A program made the position numbers and the translations under genes. From Thalassotalea sp. HSM 43 (GTDB lineage Bacteria; Pseudomonadota; Gammaproteobacteria; Enterobacterales; Alteromonadaceae), in NCBI RefSeq assembly GCF_004752005.1, contig NZ_CP038493.1, positions 558,001 to 622,000 of the forward strand: a DNA stretch of 64,000 bases, in the 5' to 3' direction. Each line of letters starts with the position of its first letter. Within the stretch, counting starts at the first letter, position 1. The notes below the pieces were generated by a model. The model was not told the DNA's origin and did not search any database. It saw only the letters and a list, made by a program, of their open reading frames with translations. Of this stretch, positions 1 to 9,523 are shown in pieces.

Positions 1-9
1 AACGTGCAT
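1..9 (-). CDS. possible 5' end of a gene running off the left edge
   Basis: On the minus strand an ATG at 9 is preceded by AAGGG with a 5-base spacer, a good ribosome binding site. Only three codons lie inside the window, so no product can be given. It would be downstream of, and co-oriented with, the TonB receptor gene but separated from it by the terminator at 91-122. Confidence 0.3.
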
Positions 10-90
10 GTTAACCCTTTGAATTGAATTAGTAATAACAAGCTATCCCATGCTTGCTAGAAAGGAATTATCTTGATGAGCAATAAACTT

Positions 91-122
91 AAAAAGGCAG
101 AAGCGAGCGCTTCTGCCTTTTT
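91..122. terminator. bidirectional rho-independent terminator
   Basis: A perfect 14-bp stem (91-104 with 109-122) and a 4-base loop (GAGC). The stem ends in AAAAA/TTTTT on both sides, so it can end transcription from either strand. It lies just beyond the stop codon of the TonB receptor gene, which it most likely terminates. Confidence 0.85.
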
Positions 123-125
123 ATA

Positions 126-2480
126 TTAACCACCGAAACGATAAGTAGCTTGCAGGTTAACGGTCATAGGTGCCTTAAAGGTAGCGACATTTTGCCCTAG
201 GAAGGATTGATAACTGCCTAAGGTAATTTCGTCACCAAGGTTTTTGCCTATAACAGATAAATCCCAAATATCATCAGACGATTTCAAACCAATACGAGCA
301 TTCACTTTGGTAAAGGATTCTTGCAGGCCGCGCTCATCCAGCGTACCTTCGGTGTAGAATTCATCCGAATACTGCACGCTGACACCAAAGGTTAGGTCTA
401 CTCCACTAAACGCTGGATAGATGACATCGGCAAAGACTTTACCTGACACCTCAGGTGCAAATGGCATGGTTTCACCGGATTTATCACAAGGGTTGCTTAA
501 CCCGGCAGCTAACTCCTGACCATTACAAGAACCACGTTCAAAATCATCGTATTCGGCATCAAGGTAGGCAACAGATGCACCGACAAGTAACCAATCATTG
601 ACCATCCAACGCGACTCTAGTTCTAAGCCTTGTGAAATAGAAGACGCCGCGTTTTGAATGGCTGGCAAGCCGTTTTCATCAAAGGTATTAACCTGTAAGT
701 CGTCGTATTCGGTTCTGAAGATAGCTAAGTTGACATCCGCAGAGCCCTCAGCAAAAGTCATTTTGACACCGGCTTCATAACCAAGCGCTTCTTCATCGTC
801 GTATTCAAATTGATTTTCGTCACGCAATTGCACTGAGCTGGCAAAACCACCAGATTTGGCGCTGGTGCCAACTTTGGCGTATACCATAGTGTCATCGTTG
901 GCATCCCACTGCAGCATAGCTTCTGGCATGAAGTTTTCAGAGGTTCTATCGCCAGTCAAGCCGTCAAAGGTACCGGTAAAGATAATTAGCCCAGGTACTG
1001 GTAGCCAGTTACCTTCAGGATCTCGCACAAGGTTCGTGGTTTTACGGCTGTGTTCTTTATCTTCACTGATATAACGTGCGCCAAAAATGGCACGCCAATC
1101 GTCACTAAACGCCCAGGTTGCATTAGCAAAAACAGAATAAGCTTCGGTGTCTTGATCAAAACTCGCTTCCGCCCATTCATGCGTAAATGGCAGAGCCGCT
1201 AGCGCTGGATAAACGAATTCGGTGTTGGTGATGTTTGGGTTAACGTTTTCTAATTCGCTTTCTTGATAATACAAACCAATGATGTAGCTAAAGGTATCAG
1301 AAACCGGTGATGCCAAACGCAATTCAAAGCTGGTTTGCTCGTAGTTTTCGTGCAAGATATTATCTAGCGTAGGCGTCGCCGGGATAACAGGTGCGCCCAA
1401 CAATGGCCCAAGGATCCAATCAGAGGTCGAATCCAAATCAAGGGCATGGGTAAATTCAAAGTCCGAGTAGCCAATAATGGCAGATAGCGTATAGTCATTA
1501 ATATCGTAGGAAATATCGATAGCTACATTGGTTGACTCTTGTTCCATCCCCGCCGTGCTGCGAGGGTGATCAAAATCACTGTATTCGTTACGAACAAACA
1601 ATGGCAAGTTACCACCGTCCATGCTGATATCAAAATCATAATCACCGTTTTCAGTAAAGGTGTTATGCAAATTGCCATCAACATCGTATTCAGCATTTTC
1701 AACTTTTGCCGTAACGGTTAAATCTGCCGTTGGCTCCCACACCCCACTCAAACGAATAAGGGTCTGTTCTTTACCACCGGTGTCTTCACCGGTAAAGGTG
1801 TTCTCACCAAAGCCATCAGATTCGACATTCTGCACAGCTAAACGCAGGCCTAGCGTGTCGCTAACACCACCACCGACAACCCCTACCAATACGGTTTCTG
1901 CCGCTTCAGTTTCATGGTCAACACTTACCTGAGCATAAAAATCATCTTCTGGACGAGATTTTTTAGATACTACGCTTATCGCACCAGCGGTCGAGTTTAG
2001 ACCGAATAATACCGCTTGGGTGCCGCGCAAAACTTCTACCCGTTCAGTATCTAGAAATGGTGAACGATATTGACGCGAACGAGGCATATAAATACCATCA
2101 ATAAACATACTCACCGATTGTTCAAAGCTACGATCTGTACCCGTACCCATACCACGAATATTGACGTTGGTTGTGCCTAAGGTTTCAGAAATAATTAGAT
2201 TTGGAATGGCACCTGACAATTCACCTAAGTCTTCTATGGATTCAGCCGTCAACGCTTCACCATCAATCGCCTGAATAGACATAGGTATATCATTAATGGA
2301 TTGACTGCGTTTGGTTGAGGTTACGGTTATGTGCTCCAGACCTTGTTGTTCAAGCGCTTGCTGTGTTTGTGGTTGTGTTTCTTGCTGTCCTTGCTGTTGT
2401 GCCAGCGCCGGATAGCTTATTGCGGTTCCCAACGACAAAACAGCGAAACAACGACTGATGTTATTTAACTTAAATTTCAT
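126..2480 (-). CDS. TonB-dependent outer-membrane receptor
   Basis: 784 residues. An N-terminal signal peptide (first ~28 residues, ending ALAQ) is followed by a Gln-rich linker, a TonB-box-like stretch (HITVTSTKR, ~50-58), a plug domain (SINDIPMSIQAIDGEAL, then GMGTGTDRSFEQSVSMFIDG and RVEVLRGTQAVLFG), and a 22-strand-type barrel ending in an aromatic strand (TVNLQATYRFGG). It should import a large or scarce ligand across the outer membrane with energy from TonB-ExbBD; the ligand cannot be read from sequence. It belongs to the large group with a conserved LRGTQ..LFG plug that alteromonads and sphingomonads use for organic substrates as well as iron complexes. It diverges from an AraC regulator at 2730, which is a likely controller. 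GGGG sits 6 bases before the ATG. Confidence 0.93.
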   Translation of the reverse strand: MKFKLNNISRCFAVLSLGTAISYPALAQQQGQQETQPQTQQALEQQGLEHITVTSTKRSQSINDIPMSIQAIDGEALTAESIEDLGELSGAIPNLIISETLGTTNVNIRGMGTGTDRSFEQSVSMFIDGIYMPRSRQYRSPFLDTERVEVLRGTQAVLFGLNSTAGAISVVSKKSRPEDDFYAQVSVDHETEAAETVLVGVVGGGVSDTLGLRLAVQNVESDGFGENTFTGEDTGGKEQTLIRLSGVWEPTADLTVTAKVENAEYDVDGNLHNTFTENGDYDFDISMDGGNLPLFVRNEYSDFDHPRSTAGMEQESTNVAIDISYDINDYTLSAIIGYSDFEFTHALDLDSTSDWILGPLLGAPVIPATPTLDNILHENYEQTSFELRLASPVSDTFSYIIGLYYQESELENVNPNITNTEFVYPALAALPFTHEWAEASFDQDTEAYSVFANATWAFSDDWRAIFGARYISEDKEHSRKTTNLVRDPEGNWLPVPGLIIFTGTFDGLTGDRTSENFMPEAMLQWDANDDTMVYAKVGTSAKSGGFASSVQLRDENQFEYDDEEALGYEAGVKMTFAEGSADVNLAIFRTEYDDLQVNTFDENGLPAIQNAASSISQGLELESRWMVNDWLLVGASVAYLDAEYDDFERGSCNGQELAAGLSNPCDKSGETMPFAPEVSGKVFADVIYPAFSGVDLTFGVSVQYSDEFYTEGTLDERGLQESFTKVNARIGLKSSDDIWDLSVIGKNLGDEITLGSYQSFLGQNVATFKAPMTVNLQATYRFGG

Positions 2481-2729
2481 ATCTCACCCCAGGTGTAGTT
2501 TTTTATTATTATTTTTCGTGAACGTTATTGTTCCGTTAACTACAAACTAGAGGAATCAGGGCGACAAACAGATATCTATTCTTGCATTGTGCGTCAGCTT
2601 TATTGCTAAAAATGCTAAACAAGGCTTAAAAACAGCCGAGTATTACTTTGCAATTATTGCAAATAAGGTAAACAAAGATAAAAATATAACCATCTGATCA
2701 CTTATTCACCCGTTGTGGAAAACACCTTT

Positions 2730-3755
2730 ATGTCCTCACTTACGCTAACGACCCACCATGGTAATATTCTATCGCTGCTGGAATTACTCAATTCCTATGG
2801 CGTTGATAATGAATCGTTAGCAGCGACCTTATCTTTGGATATATCCCAGTTGCGCAGTAAAAGCATACGCCTTAATGCCGAACAACTGGATGAATTGATC
2901 ACCATGGCACTCGAGCTCACCGACGACCCTTTACTGCCTATTCACTTTGCCGAATACGTTCATCCGACAACGTACCACGCATTAGGTATGTCATTATTAT
3001 CGTCTGTCAGCTTGCGCGACTATTGGCAGCGCTTGCATAAATTTTTTGCTTTAGTAAGTACCATCACCTCACTTTCTCTTGAGCTGGATGGGGAAAGCCC
3101 TTACGTTGAGTTTCGTGCTTTGGTTAAACACCCAGAAACGACCCGTCATTTTCACTCAACCACCATTGTTGCGGTGTTGATCAAAATGATCAGGCAGATA
3201 TTTCGCCCTAACTATACGCCGCACAGATTGCAGTTGATGGGGCAAATAAATCTCGCTACCGAGCAACAATACGTTGATCACTTTGGCTGCGCTATCGAAT
3301 ATAATTGTGACTCAACTCGTATTTTCCTTAATCGCGACGAACTCGACTTAGCCTTACCTGCCGCGAATGCTGAGCTTTGTCGTCAGCTTGATGGTTTGGT
3401 GATTAAATATCTGGAAACCTTATCGAAAACCAGTCTTACGGCAAAAGTTAAAGAGCTGTTAATCGCCTCATTACCGGCGAATAATTTTGCTCGGGAAAGC
3501 ATTGCCAAACAGCTATATATGAGTCCGAGAACCTTTCATGACAAACTCAAAAAAGAGAAGACATCATTTCAACAGCTCTTAGATGAAACGCGGCAGGAGC
3601 TGGCATGTCGTTATTTAGAAGAAATGAAGGTACCGGTTGGCGAGTTAACCCACTTATTGGGTTTTGCCGATAGCAGCAGTTTTACTCGCGCTTTCAAGCG
3701 TTGGTATGGCGTCGCACCAAGTCGTTATAAAAAAACGCTTTCGAGTTCGTCATAA
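2730..3755 (+). CDS. AraC-family transcriptional regulator (Arabinose_bd-type N-terminus)
   Basis: 341 residues from ATG 2730; a GTG five codons upstream (2715) is in frame, but GGA at 2717 spaced 10 bases from the ATG favours the ATG. The N-terminal two thirds look like the ligand-sensing domain of OruR/ArgR-type regulators (HPTTYHALGMSLLSS; LQLMGQINLATEQQYVDHFG). The last ~90 residues hold two helix-turn-helix motifs, the second with the family signature LLGFADSSSFTRAFKRWYG and APSRYKK. It is divergent from the TonB receptor gene across about 250 bp and probably regulates it. Three paralogues of the same architecture lie at 14673, 23895 and 25007. Confidence 0.9.
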   Translation: MSSLTLTTHHGNILSLLELLNSYGVDNESLAATLSLDISQLRSKSIRLNAEQLDELITMALELTDDPLLPIHFAEYVHPTTYHALGMSLLSSVSLRDYWQRLHKFFALVSTITSLSLELDGESPYVEFRALVKHPETTRHFHSTTIVAVLIKMIRQIFRPNYTPHRLQLMGQINLATEQQYVDHFGCAIEYNCDSTRIFLNRDELDLALPAANAELCRQLDGLVIKYLETLSKTSLTAKVKELLIASLPANNFARESIAKQLYMSPRTFHDKLKKEKTSFQQLLDETRQELACRYLEEMKVPVGELTHLLGFADSSSFTRAFKRWYGVAPSRYKKTLSSSS

Positions 3756-3758
3756 AAA

Positions 3759-3783
3759 AGCCCCTAAATCCTATTTAGGGGCT
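3759..3783 (-). terminator. terminator for the racemase/IOR operon
   Basis: An 11-bp perfect stem (3759-3769 with 3773-3783), a 3-base loop and an A-run on the left (T-run on the minus strand), so it ends minus-strand transcripts from the operon at 3955-9122. A second small hairpin (CCTGAT-AA-ATCAGG, 3789-3802) followed by ATTTT may serve the plus-strand AraC gene. Confidence 0.75.
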
Positions 3784-3954
3784 AATCACCTGATAAATCA
3801 GGATTTTACATAAGCACCAAAGGAAAACCCAGGGGTAAACTTTGGCTATCGGTTCCCACCGACCTGTTTAGATTAACAGATCAAATGCGCACATAAATAG
3901 CTTAAATGGCAATTCACTTGGCTTTTTTGGCAATCAACACCACGCTTAGTTAGG

Positions 3955-5115
3955 CTATCGCAAGCCAACAATACCTTCATCAACCAAGTCTTTTATATCA
4001 TTATCGTTTAGCCCTAATGTGTGCAATATGCGCTGACTGTCAGCGCCTCGCAACGCAATATCACCCTTGTCAAAACTTGGGGTTTGGCTAAACCTTGGCG
4101 CGGCGGCCGCCTGCAATATACCGTCTTTCTCAAAATAATAACCACGCTGTTGGTTATGTTCATGCTGCGCCGCTTGCGCTGGACTCAATACCGGCGCGTA
4201 ACACGCATCGAGTCCAGCAAAAACCTGGTCCCAATGAGCCTGAGTATGAGCGGCAAATATTTGTTGTAATTTTTGCTTTTGCTTAGGCCACAAACTCGGG
4301 TCAAACTGTTGCTTGAAGTCATCATCTTCGCCAAGCCCAAGCGCGTCGAGCATAATATGATAAAACTTACGCTCTAAAGGCCCGACGGTAACCGCTTTGT
4401 TATCGCTGGTTTTATAACTATCAAACCAATGCGGTCCATCGAGAATACTTTGCCCTCGATTAAAACTGGCCATATTATTGGCCACCATCGACAAAATCAG
4501 ATTCATCATATTGGCAGAACCATCGACGATATTGGCATCGACTACTTGCCCCTGCCCATTAGCTTTGGCATTCAGTACACCAGCCAATAAGCCAATCACT
4601 AAGTAAGTCGCGCCACCGCCTATATCGCCGGCCAATGTCGGTGGCGCAAATGGCGCATCACCTGGTTTACCGGCATACCAAAGTGCGCCTGACAAGCCAA
4701 TGTAATTGATATCATGGCCTGCTCGTTCGCTCATAGGTCCAGTCTGTCCCCAACCGGTCATTCGACCATAAACAAGTTTTCGATTAACGCCTAAGCAAAC
4801 ATCAGGACCTAAGCCCAAACGTTCCATTACTCCTGGCCTCATGCCTTCAATTAAGCCATCGGCATTAGCGATGAGTTGTAAAACTAAGTCGCGACCTTTG
4901 TCAGACTTTAAATCAACAGCGATAGACTGTTTACCGCGTTTGAGAATATCTTTGTCGGCCAAATCAATAGAGTCATTGCCATCAGGGCGTTCAATCACTA
5001 TCACCGTAGCGCCCATATCGCTTAACATCATACCGGCAAAAGGACCTGGACCTATGCCTTCAATCTCAATAAAGGTACAGCCTGTTAATGGACCCGATTT
5101 TTTATCATTTTCCAT
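3955..5115 (-). CDS. CaiB/BaiF family protein, alpha-methylacyl-CoA racemase type
   Basis: 386 residues, the normal length for this family. The start of the protein (IEIEGIGPGPFAGMMLSDMG) is the signature of alpha-methylacyl-CoA racemases. The catalytic pair known from the mycobacterial racemase is present: His134 in AGHDINYIGLSGAL and Asp164 in LAGDIGGG. The expected reaction is epimerisation at C2 of 2-methyl(branched)-acyl-CoA so that beta-oxidation can proceed. It is the last gene of an operon with the oxidoreductase at 5128 (12-base gap) and RidA at 8628. That context fits a route from 2-oxo acids to branched acyl-CoA, which is an inference. A CoA-transferase role cannot be excluded, but the His/Asp pair favours racemase. 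Confidence 0.85.
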   Translation of the reverse strand: MENDKKSGPLTGCTFIEIEGIGPGPFAGMMLSDMGATVIVIERPDGNDSIDLADKDILKRGKQSIAVDLKSDKGRDLVLQLIANADGLIEGMRPGVMERLGLGPDVCLGVNRKLVYGRMTGWGQTGPMSERAGHDINYIGLSGALWYAGKPGDAPFAPPTLAGDIGGGATYLVIGLLAGVLNAKANGQGQVVDANIVDGSANMMNLILSMVANNMASFNRGQSILDGPHWFDSYKTSDNKAVTVGPLERKFYHIMLDALGLGEDDDFKQQFDPSLWPKQKQKLQQIFAAHTQAHWDQVFAGLDACYAPVLSPAQAAQHEHNQQRGYYFEKDGILQAAAAPRFSQTPSFDKGDIALRGADSQRILHTLGLNDNDIKDLVDEGIVGLR

Positions 5116-5127
5116 ATCTATTTACCG

Positions 5128-8100
5128 TTATACATTAACAACGTCGATTTGCGCTTCGACCGCTAAATGCGCATGCTTAAAGGTATGCAGCTGTTGCTTC
5201 AGCGCTTGTTGATACTGCTCAACATTCGCTTCTTTGACATGACCATAGCCGCGAATAATGTCCGGCAGTTTTGCTAACTGCACAGCCAAATGATAATTGC
5301 TTTGATCAAGATTTAGTAGCAATTCATCGACCAATAAAAAGTACTCTTCGATAAGGGCACGTTCCATTTTTCGCTCAGCGGTTTTACCAAAAATATCAAA
5401 TGCACTGCCTCGTAAACCTTTAAATTTGGCCAATATCGCGAATGCTTTTAACACCCAGCTGCCAAGTTGAATTTTTTTCGGTTTGCCGGTCGATTTGTTT
5501 TTCGGGGCAATAAGTGGCGGTGACAAATTAAATTGCAGTTTAATATCGCCTTCAAATTGGGCGTTTAATTTGGTTAGAAATTCCTTGCTGCTATACAAGC
5601 GTGCCACTTCGTATTCATCTTTATATGCCATCAATTTATAGGCATACATAGCTACCGCTTCGGTCAGACTACTGTCTGTTATATCTAAGCGTTTTTCCGC
5701 CTCGTTAACCTTATTAACTAGTGACTGATAACGTTCAGCGTAAAACTGGTCTTGGTATTGCACCAGTTCTTCAAATCTTAAGGCAATACGTTCCGATAAC
5801 GTCACAGGCCCCGAGTCATTGGCATTATTGTTTAATTGTTGCAGTGTCGTGTTTGCGTCGTGGGCGAAATTACGTCCCCAAGTAAACGCTTGTTGATTAA
5901 ACTCAACGGCGACACCATTTAAAGCAATGGCTTGCATAATGGCTTGCTGTGATAATGGTAAACGACCTTTTTGCCATGCGTAGCCGACCACAAATAAATT
6001 GACCGCAATCGCATCTCCCATTAATTGAGTCGCTATTTTGCTGGCTTCAATGAATTCGAGTTCACTCCCCAGAGCGCTCTGCAAACGGCTTTCAACCGCG
6101 TCAATTGGATACTGTAAGTCACCGTCGCGGGTAAACTCACCGGTTATCGCCTGATGATTATTGACCACCGCATAGGTTCTGCCCTGTTGCACCATACTCA
6201 AGGTTTCATCATCACTACCAGCTAACATATCGCAAGCTAACAGCAAATCCGCTTGTCCCGAAGTAATTCGAACGCCCTTAATTGAGTCAGCGCTATTGCC
6301 TATTTTTACATGCGACTTAACCGGACCACCTTTTTGCGCAAATCCAAGTTGCTCAACTACCGATAAACCTTTGTCGTCGATATGAGCCGCCATACCCAAT
6401 ATTTGGCCAACGGTTACCACCCCAGTACCACCAACACCGGTGATAATGATGTTGTATGTATCATCGCCATTAATGGTCGGTCGTTGTGGCTCAGGCAAGT
6501 TTGCTAATAAATCTGGCTTGGCGCTAATGCCCTTTCCTTTTTTCACATCGCCACCCAAGACCGTAACAAAGCTCGGGCAAAATCCATCGTTACAGCGATA
6601 GTCTTTATTGCAAGTTGATTGGTTTATATGGCGTTTGCGGCCAAATTCGGTGGTTAGCGGTTCGACTGACAAACAGTTCGATTGCTCGCCACAATCACCA
6701 CACCCTTCACACACGCGGTCATTGATAAACATACGTTTGGCAGGATCTGGAAACTTGCCACGTTTACGTCGACGGCGCTTTTCCGAGGCACAGGTCTGAT
6801 CGTAAATAAGCACACTTACGCCTTTGATCTGCCTAAGTTCTTGTTGTAGTAAATTCAAATCATCACGATGATGTATTGTTGTTGCCGCTGGAAACGCAGG
6901 GTAATTGTTATATTTAGCAATATCATCGCTAACGATAGCAATGCGCTCAACACCTTCCGCGCGCATTTGCTCGGCAATATTATTAACCGAAATGGGACCA
7001 TCGACCGGTTGTCCACCGGTCATCGCAACTGCATCGTTATACAAGATTTTATAAGTGATGTTTATGCCTGCGGCAATAGCAGCACGAACCGCTACAGAGC
7101 CGGAGTGATAGTAGGTACCATCCCCGAGGTTTTGAAACATATGCTCGGTCTTGACGAACGGTGATAGACCAATCCAGGTTGCTCCTTCACCGCCCATATG
7201 GGTATATAAATCGACGTCTCTGTCCATCCAATTCGCCATATAGTGACAACCAACACCACCAAAGCTGCGACTGCCTTCGGGGGTAACCGTTGAACTATTA
7301 TGTGGACAGCCAGAACAAAAATACGGTAAACGAGCCATATTTAAGCTTGGTAGGGCCGCTAATTTGCAACCGGATTGCTGTAAGTCTTGTAACTTTTGTT
7401 CGACCATGTGCTGTGGTGCAATATTCAATAAGTGCGTAGCCAATGCCTTGGTGATATGGTCGGTATTGATGTTACCAAAATTTTGCAAGATCGCATTGCC
7501 TTGCTGATCGTAACGACCATGCACTTTAGGACGTTGTGCTTCAGGCAAATCGTAACAGGCTTGAATAATGCCTTTTTCAAGAATTTCACGCTTATCTTCG
7601 ATTACGATGACATGCTCTAAGCCATCGGCGAATTCTCGGTAGGTCTGTAAGTCGACTGGAAACGGCATAGACACTTTCAAAATACGAATGCCAAGTTGCT
7701 GTAGGTGTGACTCATCCAGTCCTAGGTCTTTTAAAGATTGCAAACTATCACGCCAAATCTTACCCATGGCAACAATACCTATTTTGGCATTTTCGCTATC
7801 AAAGGTAATTTTATTGAGATTATTGGCTCGAGCAAAATGCAGCGCGGCTTTGAGCTTATGTTGCTTAATGCGTTGCTCTTGAATGTATGGTGAGTCTTGC
7901 TTACGCGCGTTTAGACCACCTTCTGGAAAGTCATAATCTGGGTAAATAATGTCAAATCGATTGTCGGCAATATTGACTCGAGAAGACGTTTCAATGGTTT
8001 CTGGTAATAGCTTGTAGCCGACCCAAGCCCCGCTAAAGCGAGATAGCGCAATACCCATTAAGGCATAATCAAGCACCTCTTGAATATCGGCAGGAAACAA

Positions 8101-8610
8101 TACTGGCATCAGCAAATCTTCAAATAAGATTTCACTGTGATAGTTATTAATCGTTGACGACATATTCGGATCATCGCCGGCAAGAATAAGTGCCCCACCG
8201 TGTTTAGCACTGCCATGCCAGTTTCCTTGGCGTAAACCGTCAATGGTTTGATCAACACCAGGGCCTTTGCCATACCACATAGCAAAAACACCATCGTAGT
8301 TTTGATCACCAAAATAGTCGATCTGCTGTGTTCCCCAAACCGATGTCATCGCCATATTTTCGTTGATACCAGGGACAAACTTAATGTGGTTTTCAGTCAA
8401 TCGTTGCTCTTCGCGCCATAATTGAACGTCCATCGCGGTCATCGGTGAACCACGATAACCACTAATATAACCGGCGGTGTTTAAACCGTTTTTTTCATCA
8501 AGCCAACGCTGTTCAAGCAAAGCACGGACCAATGCCTGTGATCCTGTCATATAGGCACTGTCTTTATCGCGCTCGTACTTATCCTGTAGAGAAACCTTTG
8601 AATCTTGCAT
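5128..8610 (-). CDS. fused indolepyruvate ferredoxin oxidoreductase family protein
   Basis: 1160 residues from ATG 8610 (AGGTG 7 bases upstream; an upstream in-frame GTG at 8619 has no such site). This is the large single-chain 2-oxoacid:ferredoxin oxidoreductase type that fuses the IorA and IorB parts. In order: a pyrimidine-binding domain (TAGYISGYRGSPM), a TPP/C-terminal domain with FCSGCPHNSS (~430-440), cysteine-rich 4Fe-4S motifs (CEGCGDCGEQSNC ~635-648; CNKDYRCNDGFC ~670-682), a gamma/POR domain with GVGGTGVVTVG (~726-736), and a C-terminal DUF6537-like region. It oxidatively decarboxylates aryl- or branched 2-oxo acids to acyl-CoA with reduction of ferredoxin, in the cytoplasm. The substrate is not defined. 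It lies between RidA (17-base gap) and the racemase, most likely as one operon. Confidence 0.92.
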   Translation of the reverse strand: MQDSKVSLQDKYERDKDSAYMTGSQALVRALLEQRWLDEKNGLNTAGYISGYRGSPMTAMDVQLWREEQRLTENHIKFVPGINENMAMTSVWGTQQIDYFGDQNYDGVFAMWYGKGPGVDQTIDGLRQGNWHGSAKHGGALILAGDDPNMSSTINNYHSEILFEDLLMPVLFPADIQEVLDYALMGIALSRFSGAWVGYKLLPETIETSSRVNIADNRFDIIYPDYDFPEGGLNARKQDSPYIQEQRIKQHKLKAALHFARANNLNKITFDSENAKIGIVAMGKIWRDSLQSLKDLGLDESHLQQLGIRILKVSMPFPVDLQTYREFADGLEHVIVIEDKREILEKGIIQACYDLPEAQRPKVHGRYDQQGNAILQNFGNINTDHITKALATHLLNIAPQHMVEQKLQDLQQSGCKLAALPSLNMARLPYFCSGCPHNSSTVTPEGSRSFGGVGCHYMANWMDRDVDLYTHMGGEGATWIGLSPFVKTEHMFQNLGDGTYYHSGSVAVRAAIAAGINITYKILYNDAVAMTGGQPVDGPISVNNIAEQMRAEGVERIAIVSDDIAKYNNYPAFPAATTIHHRDDLNLLQQELRQIKGVSVLIYDQTCASEKRRRRKRGKFPDPAKRMFINDRVCEGCGDCGEQSNCLSVEPLTTEFGRKRHINQSTCNKDYRCNDGFCPSFVTVLGGDVKKGKGISAKPDLLANLPEPQRPTINGDDTYNIIITGVGGTGVVTVGQILGMAAHIDDKGLSVVEQLGFAQKGGPVKSHVKIGNSADSIKGVRITSGQADLLLACDMLAGSDDETLSMVQQGRTYAVVNNHQAITGEFTRDGDLQYPIDAVESRLQSALGSELEFIEASKIATQLMGDAIAVNLFVVGYAWQKGRLPLSQQAIMQAIALNGVAVEFNQQAFTWGRNFAHDANTTLQQLNNNANDSGPVTLSERIALRFEELVQYQDQFYAERYQSLVNKVNEAEKRLDITDSSLTEAVAMYAYKLMAYKDEYEVARLYSSKEFLTKLNAQFEGDIKLQFNLSPPLIAPKNKSTGKPKKIQLGSWVLKAFAILAKFKGLRGSAFDIFGKTAERKMERALIEEYFLLVDELLLNLDQSNYHLAVQLAKLPDIIRGYGHVKEANVEQYQQALKQQLHTFKHAHLAVEAQIDVVNV

Positions 8611-8627
8611 GTTAATCACCTAACCGA

Positions 8628-9122
8628 TTAGTGCAGTTCTAATTCTGCTTCGACTTCAACCGATAGGTTCATTGGTAACGCCGCCATGCCCACCGCACTG
8701 CGACAGGCCATACCAACGTCTTTACCGAAAATTTCAATGATGGTTCGTGAAAAGCCATCGATGACAGGGGTCTGGCCATTAAAGTCAGGGGTAGAATTGA
8801 CCATTCCTAACACTTTGACCCAAGATTTGATGCGTGATAATTCGCCAAGTTCGCGCTTTAAGCTGCCAATCATGGCTAGCGCTGTAAGTTTCGCAGCTTC
8901 TTGAGCTTGTTCAATTGTGACGGTGTCACCAACTTTGCCCATAAGGTGAGCGGCAATGGTGCCATCAGGATTTAATGCGCCATGCCCAGATACGATAACG
9001 CGCTTATCTAAAACCTTTACCATCGATAGCAAGACTTCAAAACCAGCCGGCAGTTGCAGCTCTGCTGTAATGTCGTAGCCCAGTTGTTGCATACGTTGTT
9101 CGGGTGTCATGTTATCTACCAT
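8628..9122 (-). CDS. RidA/YjgF family protein
   Basis: 164 residues from ATG 9122, chosen because AAGGAAGAG lies 6 bases upstream; an in-frame start 10 codons earlier has no such site. It shows the YjgF/RidA fold with the usual late motifs (VKVLGMVNSTPDF, FGKDVGMACRSAVGMAALPMNLSVEVEAELE). Family members hydrolyse reactive enamine/imine intermediates from PLP enzymes or act on related small molecules. It is longer than classical RidA (~128) and belongs to the ~150-residue branch found in catabolic operons. It is the first gene of the operon with the 2-oxoacid oxidoreductase and racemase, which suggests a role in amino-acid-derived 2-oxo acid supply (inference). Confidence 0.88.
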   Translation of the reverse strand: MVDNMTPEQRMQQLGYDITAELQLPAGFEVLLSMVKVLDKRVIVSGHGALNPDGTIAAHLMGKVGDTVTIEQAQEAAKLTALAMIGSLKRELGELSRIKSWVKVLGMVNSTPDFNGQTPVIDGFSRTIIEIFGKDVGMACRSAVGMAALPMNLSVEVEAELELH

Positions 9123-9523
9123 TGTCTTCTCTTCCTTAATACTCAACGCCACGTCAATGCCGCTGGGTAAGTTAATTTATTATTATGTTTTGTGATGATG
9201 ATTAAAAAGTAGCACTTGTCTGCTAAAAAAAATTGTCAGAATCGGCAAAGACATTGCCTAACAGTGGGCTTATCAAGATTTAAGCAATCATAACCGGCAA
9301 TAATCTTGTAACTTTGCCATTAAAGGTAAAACGCCCGGTCAGCTAGGTGTATGGTTTAGGCGCATCTTTTAGAGGTCTTACTTATACGTATGGTTAGAGG
9401 TATTGTCTGGACGTATTGCCTGGGCGTATTGCCTGGGCGTAATATCTGCGCGTATTGCTTTGTTGCTAAAATGGATATGCTGTCTGCAGGATTGTTTCAC
9501 CCACAATGTGAGTAGCCATTGAG
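9123..9523. other. 400-bp non-coding stretch upstream of ridA
   Basis: No credible gene on either strand. It should carry the ridA promoter next to 9123. Its right part holds a 13-bp tandem repeat (9388-9461), listed separately. The remainder is unremarkable AT-rich sequence. Confidence 0.6.
9388..9461. repeat. 13-bp tandem repeat, about five copies
   Basis: Exact period of 13: GTATTGTCTGGAC (9400-9412), GTATTGCCTGGGC (9413-9425), an identical copy (9426-9438), GTAATATCTGCGC (9439-9451) and a partial GTATTGCTTT (9452-9461). A degenerate 12-base unit GTATGGTTAGAG precedes it at 9388. It lies between the 3' end of the FMN oxidase gene and the ridA promoter and is not coding. Confidence 0.85.
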
